Source of the DNA: UBA1146 sp050256555
Lineage (GTDB): Bacteria; Planctomycetota; UBA8108; UBA1146
Length of the DNA stretch: 5,561 nt
Assembly: GCA_050256555.1 (NCBI GenBank)
Contig: JBBWWC010000125.1
Location: 1-5,561 of the forward strand
Direction: 5' to 3'
A model generated the notes under the pieces. It was not told the DNA's origin, ran no database searches, and saw nothing but the letters and a program-made list of their open reading frames with translations. Shown here in pieces: positions 1-5,561 of the stretch (positions are counted from its first letter, which is position 1; each line of letters opens with the position of its first letter). Both the position numbers and the translations under genes were made by a program.

Positions 1-1540
1 TCGGCGGCAAGCCGAAGCCAAGAAAATCAAGAGACACGAGTGCGCTGATATAATTGACGAAGGAAAAGGGTGCACGTGAAATGACGGGGATCATCGAGTT
101 GGGCAAGATGTGGCGAACCATCACCTTGAAATCTCCAACACCGGTACCGATGGCTGCCTGGACATAATCCTTGGCTTTTTCGCGATAGAACTCGCCACGA
201 ATCTGGTACGTCACAGCCATCCATGACCGTAAAACCACCAGAAAAATTACCAACATCCAGAAACCAGGATCGACGATGCTGGCGATGATCATGATCAGGA
301 ACAAAAACGGTACAGACCCCCAGATCTCAATAAATCTTTGCAGCAGAATGTCTGTCCAACCACCGTAGTACCCCATCACTGCACCTGCGAGAATCCCGAA
401 GATGTACCCCAGCCCCATCACCATGGCTGCAAATCCGACGCTGACCCTGAATCCGTAAAGGATTAACGGAAGGACATCGATTCCGGAATCGTTGGTCCCG
501 AGCGGCGCTTCCCAGGTATCAAGAAATCGAGTCACCAGCGGGGAATTCTGTGGGAAGCTCTTCCCTTCACTTTGAGAAAGAACCTCTGCCATCGCTTGCT
601 GTCCGTCTGGAGACAGACTTCTCACCAGCAAGATGCCAAGAACATCAGTCACCGCTTCATCGTTACCACCTTCAACAACGAAGAATTTCTGGCCCGGTTG
701 CAACTCACTGCCGTTGGTGGGAATGATCTGATAGGTCGGCCGTCCGCCGAGAGTTGACTGGTTGGCAGAAATCAGTTCCGCAGTCGAATTGCCGGGTGTG
801 ATTCCAGGAATCGGCAGCGACGGACCATGAGGTGCTGTACCAGGCAGATCGAGACGATTCTTCTTTGGTCCATGGCGATAAAGTGGCCAAACGACCGATG
901 CTCGGCCGCTCGAAAAGACCTCTAGTATCGAACCCAGATCGGCAATTTGTTGATTCAACTGGTCGAGGTCTTTCTGAGCGGCCTCTAGATCTTCGACCAA
1001 CCACTCATCGGGCTCTTCCCCGTCTTCGACCAGTTCATCAATTTCAATACGAGTCTCATTGATTTCAATTACAAGCTGCTTCGCATCTTCCTTACGTGAC
1101 TGTTCGATGGGACCAAAAGCACCGGCAGGATCGGAAACGATCTCCCCGAATGCCTTGTAGTCGAGTGGGCCGTCACCAGGAATGCCGAAATCACCCGATC
1201 GATCAAATGTCGAAAAAGGACCATCGACAAAAAATAGCCAGGTGTTGCCAAGATCACGAACTGCTGGAAAGGCTGTAGTTTCGCCGTACCTGATCATGAT
1301 CGGTCGGTCATTGACCAGAACCTCGAGAAACAGCGAAGTAGTGAAACAGCTCGTGATGATGACAAATGAAATGTAACCACGCCGAATCGAACGAAAACGC
1401 CTCAACCGTTTCTGCCCCAGCGGACTGGTCCGGAGCTGGATGCCAAACAATCCTAGCACCTTCCGAAACAGCCACGGAATGCCCTTCTGAGTCAGAAGAA
1501 CACCAGCGATCAAGACTAGCAGGGTTAGTAGAAACGTCAT
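1..1540 (-). CDS. yejC: YejC-like ABC transporter permease, C-terminus cut by window edge
   Basis: This is an inner-membrane subunit of a peptide-type ABC importer. The frame runs from ATG at 1538-1540 through 513 codons without a stop to the left edge. Residues 39-92 follow E. coli YejC closely (SPLGQKRLRRFR, IRRGY, NDRPIMIRY), including TM1 at about 57-75. The transport core begins at GTNDSGIDVLPLILYG (348-363) and continues through GYYGGWTDILLQRFIEIW (390-407). The ATPase-coupling EAA loop is at about 458-481 (DYVQAAIGTG, RHILPN), and the frame leaves the window at SLDFLGFGLPP. YejC is about 341 residues and has about 55 more after this point, so roughly 570 in total is expected. The excess lies in an extra N-terminal hydrophobic helix (3-17) and two inserts (about 130-213 and 240-345) flanking a YejC-like segment, VVWPLYRHGP (216-225). 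The start is 8 nt after the YejB-like stop with an overlapping Shine-Dalgarno. Family assignment rests on remembered YejC similarity. Confidence 0.93.
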   Translation of the reverse strand, partial: MTFLLTLLVLIAGVLLTQKGIPWLFRKVLGLFGIQLRTSPLGQKRLRRFRSIRRGYISFVIITSCFTTSLFLEVLVNDRPIMIRYGETTAFPAVRDLGNTWLFFVDGPFSTFDRSGDFGIPGDGPLDYKAFGEIVSDPAGAFGPIEQSRKEDAKQLVIEINETRIEIDELVEDGEEPDEWLVEDLEAAQKDLDQLNQQIADLGSILEVFSSGRASVVWPLYRHGPKKNRLDLPGTAPHGPSLPIPGITPGNSTAELISANQSTLGGRPTYQIIPTNGSELQPGQKFFVVEGGNDEAVTDVLGILLVRSLSPDGQQAMAEVLSQSEGKSFPQNSPLVTRFLDTWEAPLGTNDSGIDVLPLILYGFRVSVGFAAMVMGLGYIFGILAGAVMGYYGGWTDILLQRFIEIWGSVPFLFLIMIIASIVDPGFWMLVIFLVVLRSWMAVTYQIRGEFYREKAKDYVQAAIGTGVGDFKVMVRHILPNSMIPVISRAPFSFVNYISALVSLDFLGFGLPP

Positions 1541-1541
1541 T

Positions 1542-1549
1542 TCACCCCC
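1542..1549 (-). promoter_or_regulatory. Shine-Dalgarno of yejC-like gene, touching the yejB-like stop codon
   Basis: On the minus strand the segment reads GGGGGTGA; its first G is the last base of the TAG that ends the YejB-like gene, and the ATG at 1540 follows after one more A. It resembles GGAGGTGA with one mismatch. The arrangement supports the ATG at 1540 and suggests that ribosomes finishing the upstream permease can restart here (inference). Confidence 0.6.
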
Positions 1550-3087
1550 TACTTGAACCGGATCCGAGGATCGATGAGAGCCCAGATCAAGTCACTGAGG
1601 ATGTTCCCTGTCAGACGAATCAGAACTCCAAAAACAAGCGTCGCGAGAATGATCGGGTAATCGCGACGAATGATCGATTCATAGCCCAACAAACCCATCC
1701 CTGGAATATTACAAACCTTTTCTATCAGGAAAGATCCGGCAAACAGGAGCCCCAAGAAATGACCGATCCCTGCAGTGATTGGGATCAACGAGTTGCGTAG
1801 CGCATGAACATAGATCACACGTCGCTCGGTCAAACCCTTGGCAAAAGCAGTACGCACGTAATCGGCACCAAAGTTCTCCAACAAGGAGTTCTTCATCAGA
1901 ACGGTCATACTGGCAAAGCTGCCGACCATGTAACCAAACATCGGAACCAGCGTGTGACGTACTTGATCAGCGATACAGCGAAAATACTCTCCCGCTGCCC
2001 ACCACTGATTCCACTCCGCAGAACGAAACCCTCCGAGCGGAACCAGATCCCAGTAAGAACCACCACCCAGCAAAACAAGAAGTAACAAACAAGCCACAAA
2101 ACCGGGTGTCGCATAACCAAGAAAAACCAGAACGCTACTGGCGGTATCAAAGGCTCCCTTGTGACGAATTGCTTTTGAAATTCCGAGTGGAATACAGACC
2201 AGCCATGTGGCGAGATAACCGATCAGGCCAAAGTAGATGGAAATCGGGAATTTGGAAACGATGACAGTCAGAGCGTCCTCGTTGTATGTGAATGATCGTC
2301 CAAAATCCCCCTGGATGATGCCACTGAACTCGACTGCCACGAAATAGTAAGAACCGTTACTATTCGCCTCAGCTTCGCGTTGTTCGAGATGGCGCTGCAA
2401 CAAATCGAAAGATTCATTCTTATCGACCAGCAACCGCTGAATATGCTCGGCTGGCCCGCCCGTAGCCAGCTCTTCAGGGGAAAACGGTCGCATGAAACGG
2501 CTATCAGACAGAGACCAGCCGAGGTTCTGCAGCAACCCCTTGAGCTCCGCACGTTTCACGACTCCCCTGGCGAGAAGTTGATCGGCTTGCTCGGCCTGTT
2601 GCCCGGCATCGGCACGATCCACCGCCGTGATCTCTGTCAGGATCGATTCGCCACTGAGGAGAAACGATTCTTGCAACAGCGCTTTCTCGAGGATGTCATT
2701 ACGGTCTCGGTATTGACTCCAGAACTGCTGCGATTGATTCCAGAACTCAGGTTCGGATTCACGGACCTTCAGAGACACCGGAGAACGAGTCTTTTTCGGA
2801 TAAACCCCTAGCCATTGCAAATATGCGAGAGGAATCGGTTGGTCGAGATTGTAGTAAGCCTTGAGCTCGTCACGGGCCTTTTCATCCAGCCCGCCCCCTT
2901 CACCGCCGATACCGCCACTACCGCCTCCCGCTTCGCCGGAAGCCGCAGCGCGCATCTGGTTTTCCAGTTGCTCAATGGGACCGCCAGGAGTCAGGCGGAG
3001 AATTGCATACACCAGAAAGGTAATGACCAGAAAGGTGAGAGGTACCAGCAGCAGCCTGCGGGCAAAATATGTCCACATTCCGCTCAT
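1549..3087 (-). CDS. yejB: YejB-like ABC transporter permease with enlarged periplasmic loop
   Basis: This is the partner inner-membrane permease (512 aa) of the peptide importer. Residues 1-35 hold a basic N-terminus, TM1 (about 9-31) and the LTPGGPIEQ box (32-40), as in YejB. A glycine-rich stretch (50-67) and LDEKARDELKAYYNLDQPI (67-85) match the equivalent YejB linker. The core resumes at GDFGRSF (260-266). GGGSYWDLVPLGG (341-353), the EAA-like loop DYVRTAFAKGL (409-419), LLGYE plus RRDYP (466-478) and the C-terminal NILSD and DPRIRF segment (495-511) are all YejB hallmarks. About five further hydrophobic helices follow GDFGRSF. E. coli YejB is about 364 aa; the excess is a mostly hydrophilic insert at about 95-255, rich in Q, E and L. 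The ATG at 3085-3087 is preferred over Met4 because GGGGAGG lies 9 nt upstream. The gene lies 39 nt after the binding-protein stop. DppB/OppB is the alternative name, but the C-terminal motifs favour YejB. Confidence 0.94.
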   Translation of the reverse strand: MSGMWTYFARRLLLVPLTFLVITFLVYAILRLTPGGPIEQLENQMRAAASGEAGGGSGGIGGEGGGLDEKARDELKAYYNLDQPIPLAYLQWLGVYPKKTRSPVSLKVRESEPEFWNQSQQFWSQYRDRNDILEKALLQESFLLSGESILTEITAVDRADAGQQAEQADQLLARGVVKRAELKGLLQNLGWSLSDSRFMRPFSPEELATGGPAEHIQRLLVDKNESFDLLQRHLEQREAEANSNGSYYFVAVEFSGIIQGDFGRSFTYNEDALTVIVSKFPISIYFGLIGYLATWLVCIPLGISKAIRHKGAFDTASSVLVFLGYATPGFVACLLLLVLLGGGSYWDLVPLGGFRSAEWNQWWAAGEYFRCIADQVRHTLVPMFGYMVGSFASMTVLMKNSLLENFGADYVRTAFAKGLTERRVIYVHALRNSLIPITAGIGHFLGLLFAGSFLIEKVCNIPGMGLLGYESIIRRDYPIILATLVFGVLIRLTGNILSDLIWALIDPRIRFK

Positions 3088-3096
3088 CGATCAGTG

Positions 3097-3103
3097 CCTC
3101 CCC
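3097..3103 (-). promoter_or_regulatory. Shine-Dalgarno of yejB-like gene
   Basis: GGGGAGG on the minus strand, 9 nt before the ATG at 3087. It decides between Met1 and Met4 of the permease: Met4 would have an 18-nt spacer. It sits within the 39-nt gap after the binding-protein stop, which shows no terminator-like hairpin with a T-run, in keeping with one transcript. Confidence 0.7.
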
Positions 3104-3126
3104 GGCGCACAAAAATCATCGATTGA

Positions 3127-4977
3127 CTACTCGTCCACTTTTTCTGTGGACTCCATGCGAGCTTTGACACCCCAGGGATCGATCACGTCGGGACCGACCG
3201 GCATCGATTCTCCCGCCTTCTTGGCCGCATCTAATTTATTCTGCATTTCCGGAGTCGACCACCAGTAGGTCCACAGCGAATGATCATCCCCGGTACGCGA
3301 AAGAATCTTTTCAGGTTGACCAAAATGATTCCAGGAAAGAATTCGCTCGAACGGCCCATACCAGGTCAATGCGACCGGATGCTCCTTGAAGATGAGGCCA
3401 TCGATCTCCTGCATGATCTTTGTCTGCTCTGCGATATCGAAAGTCTGATCGTAGGCTTCCATCAGCCGATCCACATCGGCATTCGCAATCCCCGAAATAT
3501 TATTGTTATATGGTTCATTGGCTAAATCGCTGTGCCAAGAGGTCAGAGGGTTAGGAAAAAGAATTCCCCGCCACGCTTGCATGTGGACCGTGAACTGACG
3601 CTCGCTGACCTTTTTCATCAAAGCATTGTAATCGACCCGCTTCAAATCCATCCCGATACCGATCTCACGCAACCCCTCAGCGACCACCTGATGGATTCGG
3701 GTCGAACTATCGGAGCCGTATTCGATGGTGAACTGAAGAGGCTTGCCGGTCTTGTCATGGACACGAATGCCATCTTCATTTCGAGTGGTGTAACCAGCGC
3801 GATCGAGAAATCTTTCAGCTCGACGGGGGTTATAACGAACCTTACGGTTGTCAGGATTTCCCCAGCGCCCACCTGGATAGTAGCTGTCGATGTACTCGTA
3901 CTGGTTGAAGAACAGCTTATCGAACAGCGTCTTTCGATCGACACCGAAACAAAACGCCAACCGCACTTCTTTGCTATCAAAAGGCCACTGACGCATATTC
4001 ATCATGTAACCAGAAAAGGACTGAGGCTGCTCGTTGTAGATCTTCTGCTTGCGGATCCAGCCCTTACGGACCGCCTCAAAACCAGTCTCTTCTGCCCAGC
4101 GCTGGGCTCGCAAAACCTTGTAGTAATCCAGCTCTCCGGCCTTGAACTTCTCGAACGCTAGTTCCTGATCACGAACCACAATCAGTTGAATTTTATCGAA
4201 GTTATAAAGCCCTTGGTTCGACTTCAGCTGTCGCCCCCACCAATTCTCCTTGCGGTAAAGAGTGACCGATATTTCCTGCTGAATACTATCTTCTCGCAAC
4301 TCGTAAGGGCCACTCCCCGGAATCATCTTCCAGTTAAACTCATCGAGGTACACATCGCCGGGGATCCGAATCTGATCGGCTGGGTAAACCAACAAACTTC
4401 CGGAGAAGTAAAGAAAGAGTCGCCAGTTCAACTTCTTGGTCTTGACCGAGATGGTTCTTTCATCGTGAACCACAGGAGTCTCGTACATATCATTGTAGAG
4501 CTTGGTCATGGAGGGATCCTTGACATCCGGATCCACCATATGCTCAAAGGAGGCGAGAACGTCATCTGCTGTCACCTTGGTTCCGTCGGAAAAGCGCGCC
4601 CGGTCATCGATGCGATACCAGAAGACCTGATGATCCTCGTTCTTTTCGATGATCCAGTGCGAGGCCAACGACGGGATCCATTCCAGAGTTTCCGGGTGGA
4701 TCGCCAACAAGGCTGAGTGAGTCAATGCGTAAATGTCGGTGATTGTGGTCAAATTGGCATTCGGACCATCATTGCGAAGAGTCGGGAGAAAGTTTGGGAT
4801 GGACGTTCTTAGCTGCCCACCTGGAATTGCTGCCGAGCTACCACGAGGCTCAAAGGCTGTATTGGTGTCCCAGATACGGCCATCGATTTCGACCTTATCG
4901 TAATCTGCACGTAGCTGGGTAGCCGGTACAACTGCGAAAGAAAAGAGCACCAGGAAAGAAATGACAAAACGGGCCAT
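3127..4977 (-). CDS. yejA: YejA-like extracellular solute-binding protein, family 5 (peptide importer)
   Basis: This is the periplasmic receptor that captures a peptide or peptide-like ligand and hands it to the two permeases encoded next. With the start at 4977 the protein has 616 aa. MARFVISFLVLFSFAVVPATQ is a Sec-type signal peptide, with likely cleavage after Ala24 (LRA/D). There is no lipobox cysteine, so it should be soluble, as YejA is. ARFSDGTKVTADDVLASF (127-144) is the characteristic SBP_bac_5 segment. IPGSGPYELRED (219-230), NWWGR (245-249), YNFDKIQLIVVRDQELAFEKFKAGELD (258-284, YejA-like), an RLAFCFGVDRKTLF segment (339-352) and the C-terminal TYWWS (570-574) continue the fold at normal family length (about 600). 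A longer frame opens at 5052, but its first 25 residues lack signal character and cross the Shine-Dalgarno, so Met at 4977 is chosen. The ligand cannot be read from the sequence; YejA homologues are linked to peptide and microcin C uptake. Confidence 0.95.
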   Translation of the reverse strand: MARFVISFLVLFSFAVVPATQLRADYDKVEIDGRIWDTNTAFEPRGSSAAIPGGQLRTSIPNFLPTLRNDGPNANLTTITDIYALTHSALLAIHPETLEWIPSLASHWIIEKNEDHQVFWYRIDDRARFSDGTKVTADDVLASFEHMVDPDVKDPSMTKLYNDMYETPVVHDERTISVKTKKLNWRLFLYFSGSLLVYPADQIRIPGDVYLDEFNWKMIPGSGPYELREDSIQQEISVTLYRKENWWGRQLKSNQGLYNFDKIQLIVVRDQELAFEKFKAGELDYYKVLRAQRWAEETGFEAVRKGWIRKQKIYNEQPQSFSGYMMNMRQWPFDSKEVRLAFCFGVDRKTLFDKLFFNQYEYIDSYYPGGRWGNPDNRKVRYNPRRAERFLDRAGYTTRNEDGIRVHDKTGKPLQFTIEYGSDSSTRIHQVVAEGLREIGIGMDLKRVDYNALMKKVSERQFTVHMQAWRGILFPNPLTSWHSDLANEPYNNNISGIANADVDRLMEAYDQTFDIAEQTKIMQEIDGLIFKEHPVALTWYGPFERILSWNHFGQPEKILSRTGDDHSLWTYWWSTPEMQNKLDAAKKAGESMPVGPDVIDPWGVKARMESTEKVDE

Positions 4978-4980
4978 GTG

Positions 4981-4986
4981 ACCTCC
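4981..4986 (-). promoter_or_regulatory. Strong Shine-Dalgarno that fixes the yejA-like start
   Basis: GGAGGT on the minus strand, only 3-4 nt before the ATG at 4975-4977. The spacing is short, but the core is perfect and the following codons give a clean signal peptide. This rejects the longer reading that begins at 5052. Confidence 0.7.
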
Positions 4987-5011
4987 GGAAAAAGGTTCCT
5001 CGATGCACAAC

Positions 5012-5038
5012 CGGCCCAGACACATGGCGACCGGGCCG
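5012..5038 (-). repeat. GC-rich inverted repeat in the yejA-like leader
   Basis: CGGCCC (5012-5017) and GGGCCG (5033-5038) are perfect complements separated by 15 nt. They lie in the 115-nt spacer between the small basic protein and the binding protein, about 35 nt before the latter's start. No T-run follows directly on the minus strand, so it is not a typical intrinsic terminator. A leader stem-loop or chance are both possible. Confidence 0.4.
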
Positions 5039-5092
5039 ACAAAGTGAACCAAGTGAAAAAAAGAAAGCCAAACACGACAAAGCAGATCACGG

Positions 5093-5326
5093 CTACGTGG
5101 CAGACGCTTCTTCCGCCTTCACGTCGCCATCTTCTTCTTTTTGCTTCTTCACCTTGGCACGTTTTTTGACCCGAAGCACACGGGTTTTTGGTAATCCCAG
5201 GGGACCGTCTTCACCCTCAGTAAATCGTCCTTGAGCTTCGAGCTGGAGGATTCTTTCGTAGCGAGTGAGAACGTTACGGGTTCCCTTGAGGCCACTACCG
5301 GTTTTTAAAGACCTGTGAATCGACAT
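5093..5326 (-). CDS. Small basic protein of the Planctomycetes/Verrucomicrobia/Chlamydiae family
   Basis: A complete 77-aa protein that matches, from memory, the small basic protein family (I believe TIGR04137) found in the PVC bacteria. Its function is unsettled. Its size and charge suggest nucleic-acid or ribosome association, which is inference. Visible parts are MSIHRSLK (1-8), the core RNVLTRYERI (17-26), an aromatic-x-EG site RFTEGEDG (34-41), the PLGLPKTRV box (42-50), a lysine/arginine block (52-63) and an acidic, Ala/Glu-rich tail (64-77). The ATG at 5324-5326 is supported by the family-typical N-terminus MSI-RSLK; the upstream Shine-Dalgarno is poor (GGA within ATGGACGAAG). The TAG is at 5093-5095. 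The binding-protein gene follows after 115 nt on the same strand, so co-transcription is possible but not shown; no functional link to peptide import is evident. Confidence 0.9.
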   Translation of the reverse strand: MSIHRSLKTGSGLKGTRNVLTRYERILQLEAQGRFTEGEDGPLGLPKTRVLRVKKRAKVKKQKEEDGDVKAEEASAT

Positions 5327-5349
5327 CTTCGTCCATTTCTCTTCGGCCA

Positions 5350-5361
5350 GGGCTTATGCCC
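5350..5361 (-). repeat. Short stem-loop before the small basic protein
   Basis: GGGC and GCCC, perfect complements, enclose a 4-nt loop about 23 nt upstream of the small basic protein start. In RNA from the minus strand it would form a compact hairpin beside the poor ribosome-binding region. The stem is only 4 bp, so chance is quite possible. Confidence 0.25.
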
Positions 5362-5374
5362 CGCCTCTTATTCA

Positions 5375-5392
5375 GGAATCTCGATCGATTCC
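5375..5392 (-). repeat. Inverted repeat GGAATC-N6-GATTCC
   Basis: A perfect 6-bp inverted repeat, with the self-complementary-rich spacer TCGATC between the arms, lies 49-66 nt upstream of the small basic protein start. It could be an operator-like dyad or an RNA hairpin in the leader; nothing in the sequence decides which. Confidence 0.35.
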
Positions 5393-5474
5393 AGCGAACA
5401 ATACGAGCTCTGACGGCATCGCCACGATACGGAGTGATCAAAGCGCCGCGCAAAGCAAACTTGAGAGCTAAATC

Positions 5475-5503
5475 AGGATAACGTCAGCCCCCGCTGACAG
5501 CAA
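5475..5503 (-). promoter_or_regulatory. Weak promoter candidate with dyad filling its spacer
   Basis: On the minus strand TTGCTG (5498-5503, 3 of 6 matches to the -35 consensus) and TATCCT (5475-5480, 4 of 6 to the -10) are separated by exactly 17 nt. The perfect dyad GTCAGC-GGGG-GCTGAC fills the spacer and overlaps the last base of the -35. It would start a transcript near 5468, with about 140 nt of leader before the small basic protein. Sigma-70 rules are less certain in planctomycetes, and no other promoter is better supported in the window. Confidence 0.25.
5483..5498 (-). repeat. Perfect inverted repeat GTCAGC-N4-GCTGAC
   Basis: Six-base arms with a 4-nt loop (CCCC on plus, GGGG on minus). 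No T-run follows on either strand, so it is not an intrinsic terminator. Its position between the candidate -35 and -10 elements makes an operator role thinkable but unproven. Confidence 0.45.
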
Positions 5504-5561
5504 GAGAACCGGGATCATTAGCCATGGACTCGTCGTAGACGGCTCTTTGACACACTCAGTC

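Larger units (their letters stand above)
5327..5561. other. Region upstream of the small basic protein with no convincing complete gene
   Basis: The 235 nt to the right edge hold three perfect short dyads and one weak promoter candidate, listed separately. On the minus strand a 30-codon frame open to the edge ends with TAG at 5468-5470 and has a hydrophobic tail (SPWLMIPVLLLSAGADVILI); it could be the 3' end of a gene outside the window. A second frame open to the edge stops at 5518-5520 after 13 codons. A 62-codon Arg-rich minus frame (5295-5483) has no early ATG and runs into the small basic protein gene. A 41-codon plus frame (5356-5481) has no clear ribosome-binding site. None is called as a gene. 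Confidence 0.5.

Noticed and set aside
705..1004. 99-codon minus-strand frame
   Set aside because: It is out of frame within the YejC-like gene, whose reading frame continues unbroken through this interval with a conserved YejC-like segment.
1366..2264. Overlapping plus-strand frames of 144 and 161 codons
   Set aside because: Both are antisense to the YejB-like gene or its junction with the YejC-like gene, and their compositions look like translated noise.
2887..2940. Glycine-rich stretch in the YejB-like protein as a low-complexity artefact or frameshift
   Set aside because: E. coli YejB also has a glycine-rich linker at the same place, and the frame continues into a conserved segment.
3532..4161. 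209-codon plus-strand frame
   Set aside because: It lies wholly antisense to the binding-protein gene, whose family motifs are unmistakable; it has no recognisable domain.
4186..4716. 176-codon plus-strand frame
   Set aside because: Antisense to the binding-protein gene, with no recognisable domain or supporting context.
4978..5052. Upstream extension of the binding protein by 25 residues to an ATG at 5050-5052
   Set aside because: The extension lacks signal-peptide character, runs across the GGAGGT ribosome-binding site and would bury the clear signal peptide that starts at 4977.
5056..5094. Intrinsic terminator after the small basic protein
   Set aside because: A run of seven T is present, but the only preceding stem is AGCC/GGCT with a loop of about 21 nt, too weak to call.
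5356..5481. 41-codon plus-strand frame starting MPRLLFRNLDRF
   Set aside because: No clear Shine-Dalgarno and no family resemblance; it overlaps an equally open Arg-rich frame on the other strand, which suggests composition rather than coding.
5295..5483. 62-codon Arg-rich minus-strand frame upstream of the small basic protein
   Set aside because: It has no ATG until near the small basic protein start, is preceded in frame by TGA at 5484-5486, and ends inside the small basic protein gene in another frame.
5547..5554. TTTGACAC on the plus strand as a -35 element
   Set aside because: It lies at the window edge, so no -10 partner can be assessed.

Overview
The window reads almost entirely on the minus strand and looks like part of a planctomycete (Planctomycetota) chromosome with GC content near 50%. 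The main taxonomic clue is a 77-residue protein at 5093-5326. It has the RNVLTRxERI core, the PLGLPKxRV box and the lysine-rich tail of the 'small basic protein' family typical of Planctomycetes, Verrucomicrobia and Chlamydiae. The unusually enlarged transporter subunits fit the same group.

In the direction of transcription (right to left) the layout is as follows. (1) 5327-5561 has no convincing complete gene. It holds several small perfect inverted repeats, a weak promoter-like element, and possibly the 3' tail of a gene that lies beyond the right edge. (2) 5093-5326 is the small basic protein. (3) 4978-5092 is a 115-nt spacer with one GC-rich inverted repeat and a strong Shine-Dalgarno. 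(4) 3127-4977 is a secreted family-5 solute-binding protein resembling YejA. (5) 1549-3087 is a YejB-like inner-membrane permease. (6) 1-1540 is a YejC-like permease whose frame stays open through the left edge, so its C-terminus is missing. The frame was found by reading the reverse complement directly; it has 513 codons without a stop.

Genes 4 to 6 form a tightly spaced operon (39-nt and 8-nt gaps, each start with its own Shine-Dalgarno) for a Yej/Dpp/Opp-type peptide importer. The binding protein captures a peptide or peptide-like ligand in the periplasm and delivers it to the heterodimeric channel made by the two permeases. No ATPase is in the window; a YejF-like double-domain ATPase just beyond the left edge would be expected from the Yej arrangement.

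The most unusual feature is that both permeases carry long extra segments in the same topological place: the first periplasmic loop, between TM1 and the transport core. The YejB-like subunit has about 160 extra residues. The YejC-like subunit has two separate inserts, one a predicted coiled coil, on either side of a conserved YejC-like segment, plus an extra N-terminal hydrophobic helix. I see no CRISPR array, tRNA, rRNA or insertion sequence, and no sign of an entirely new system beyond this elaborated transporter.
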